Assembly (NCBI RefSeq): GCF_029633865.1
Contig: NC_079216.1
Span: 18,759,315-18,823,314 of the forward strand
Length of the DNA stretch: 64,000 nucleotides
Direction of reading: 5' to 3'
From: Lampris incognitus
Lineage: Eukaryota > Chordata > Actinopteri > Lampriformes > Lampridae
Positions 62,803 through 64,000 of the stretch are shown here, one piece after another. The stretch's first letter is position 1, and the number at the start of each line of letters is the position of its first letter. Position numbers and translations under genes: made by a program. The notes below the pieces were generated by a model. The model did not search any database. It saw nothing but the letters and a program-made list of their open reading frames with translations, and had not been told where the DNA came from.

Positions 62803-62820
62803 CGGCTATGGGCGCCGGCC
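62775..62820 (+). promoter_or_regulatory. -1 ribosomal frameshift cassette of Gypsy-4
   Basis: G GGA AAC at 62775-62781 in gag frame, spacer GCCAA, then GGCCGGCGC (62787-62795) pairing perfectly with GCGCCGGCC (62812-62820) over a 16-nt loop. The -1 frame is open through it into pol. Confidence 0.8.
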
Positions 62821-64000
62821 GTGACTGCAAGCTGTTGTTCATCAGAGACTCCTTGTCGGGCCGGCGGCTGCTGGTTGACTCTGGCGCTCAACGCAGCATA
62901 CTACCAGCACAAGCTGTGGACACGATGACCGACAGTCACGGCCCCCAGATGGACGCCGCCAACGGCACGTCCATTCGGACGTACGGTATCAGACATGTGG
63001 ACGTGTGTTTTGGCGGCCGACGTTTCGGCTGGGACTTTGTGATGGCTGCTGTATCCACCCCGCTCCTAGGTGCGGATTTCCTCTGTGCTTTCAACCTGCT
63101 GGTGGATGTTAAAAACTGTCGCGTGATTGATGCCGTCTCTTTTGCGTCATACCCCTGCACGCTTGGGGGCGCTGGAGCGCTGTGCCTCGCTAACACACTC
63201 TCCACCGGGGATCCATACCAACGCCTGCTCGCAAATTTCCCCGAGCTGACCACACCCACCTTCTCCTCGGCGGTGGCCAAGCACGGCGTGGAACATCATA
63301 TCACCACAGTGGGGCCCCCAGTTTACGCCCGGGCCCGACGCCTCGACTCGGCCAAGCTCGCAATAGCCAGGGAGGAGTTTTCGACTATGGAGCGCCTCGG
63401 CATTGTCCGCCGTTCTGACAGCCCGTGGGCTTCCCCTCTTCACATGGTTACTAAGGCCAACGGGGGTTGGCGCCCGTGCGGGGACTACCGTCGCCTAAAC
63501 AATGCCACGACCCCCGACCGGTACCCCATACCGCACATACAAGATTTCTCTACCCACCTGGCGGACGCTGCCATCTATTCCAAAATCGACTTAGTGCGGG
63601 GGTATCACCAAGTGCCGGTCCACCCACTGGATGTCCCAAAAACGGATGTCATCACACCCTTTGGGCTCTTTGAGTTTTTACGTATGCCTTTCGGCCTTAA
63701 AGGGGCGGCGCAGACGTTTCAGCGCCTTATGGATTCTGTGCTCCGTGACATGCCATTTTTGTTTGTGTACTTAGACGACATCCTCGTGGCCAGCGCGTCG
63801 GCGGAGGAACACATGACGCACCTCAGACAGCTGTTTGACAGGCTCAGCGAACACGGCCTCATCATCAACCCAGCTAAGTGTCAGTTCGGGGAGTCGTCCA
63901 TCACCTTCCTCGGGCACCACATCACTCCACAGGGGGCCGTTCCCCTCCCTGCCAGGGTTGAGGCTGTCACCATGTTCCCCCGCCCCCGCACTGTACAGTC
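62778..64000 (+). CDS. Gypsy-4 Pol, N-terminal part (protease and reverse transcriptase)
   Basis: Open in the -1 frame relative to gag from the slip site to the window edge with no stop. Protease: LLVDSGAQRSILPAQ (~62870) and [12 protein letters not shown]: the template-side [20 protein letters not shown], then [20 protein letters not shown] and YLDDILVAS (~63767). The frame is intact as far as visible, unlike Gypsy-1, so this copy may be younger. It extends beyond the window. Confidence 0.88.

Larger units (their letters stand above)
61838..64000 (+). mobile_element. Gypsy-4: CsRn1-like Ty3/gypsy LTR retrotransposon, 5' half
   Basis: 5' LTR 61838-62015, tRNA-Trp primer site, gag and the start of pol. 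The element leaves the window inside reverse transcriptase; the 3' LTR is not seen. It is the same clade as Gypsy-1 but a different subfamily, with unlike LTRs. Confidence 0.88.

Overview
The window is nuclear DNA from a ray-finned (teleost) fish. The protein-coding genes are split by GT-AG introns, the nearest recognisable relatives are vertebrate genes, and the repeats are typically piscine: two tRNA-derived SINE families, RTE-, L2- and I/jockey-like LINEs, a Tc1 element, Penelope-like elements and Ty3/gypsy LTR retrotransposons. It is not prokaryotic, so no operons or ribosome binding sites are expected.

Host genes. Positions 609-1507 (+) hold one large exon encoding the seven-transmembrane half of an LGR4/5/6-type receptor, most likely the last exon of lgr5. 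Running towards it on the minus strand, 42295 down to 4652, is an essentially complete zfc3h1 gene: 35 coding exons, an N-terminal acidic/Gly-rich exon, coiled coils, one CCCH zinc finger and a C-terminal half of HAT/TPR-like repeats. ZFC3H1 is the scaffold of the nuclear PAXT RNA-decay connection with MTR4. The tail-to-tail lgr5/zfc3h1 order matches tetrapods. I placed every exon by homology, splice dinucleotides and codon phase. All joins agree except two: exon 2 to 3, and a one-base excess in exon 31, which follows a GC-type donor.

Introns of zfc3h1 are filled with mobile DNA: a fold-back DNA element (5.7-7.0 kb), six copies of a roughly 430-bp tRNA-derived SINE, copies of a second SINE, an RTE-like LINE (11.2-13.3 kb), a palindromic hAT-type MITE (25.5 kb), a palindromic Penelope fragment (32.5-33.1 kb), a possible TTAA-flanked MITE (33.4-34.0 kb) and a Tc1 element with a nonsense codon (34.9-36.5 kb). 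A second LINE (42.5-46.1 kb) ends at the zfc3h1 promoter, next to a CGCG (BANP-type) element.

From 46.8 kb to the right edge the window is a nest of retrotransposons. A Penelope-like element (46.78-61.75 kb in total span) is split by an older, frameshifted CsRn1-like gypsy element (47589-51938), then by a miniature LTR element (TRIM, 51957-57144), then by a young intact gypsy (57235-61715). The TRIM is itself split by another young intact gypsy (51988-56753, minus strand). A fourth gypsy, again CsRn1-like, starts at 61838 and runs off the window. TG...CA-type ends, primer-binding sites, polypurine tracts and 4-5 bp target duplications were all readable.

The two most interesting signals are (i) the TRIM, whose LTR carries a tRNA-like segment with both RNA polymerase III boxes, and (ii) a conserved -1 frameshift cassette (GGGAAAC, 5-nt spacer, GC-rich hairpin) at the gag/pol overlap of both CsRn1-like elements.
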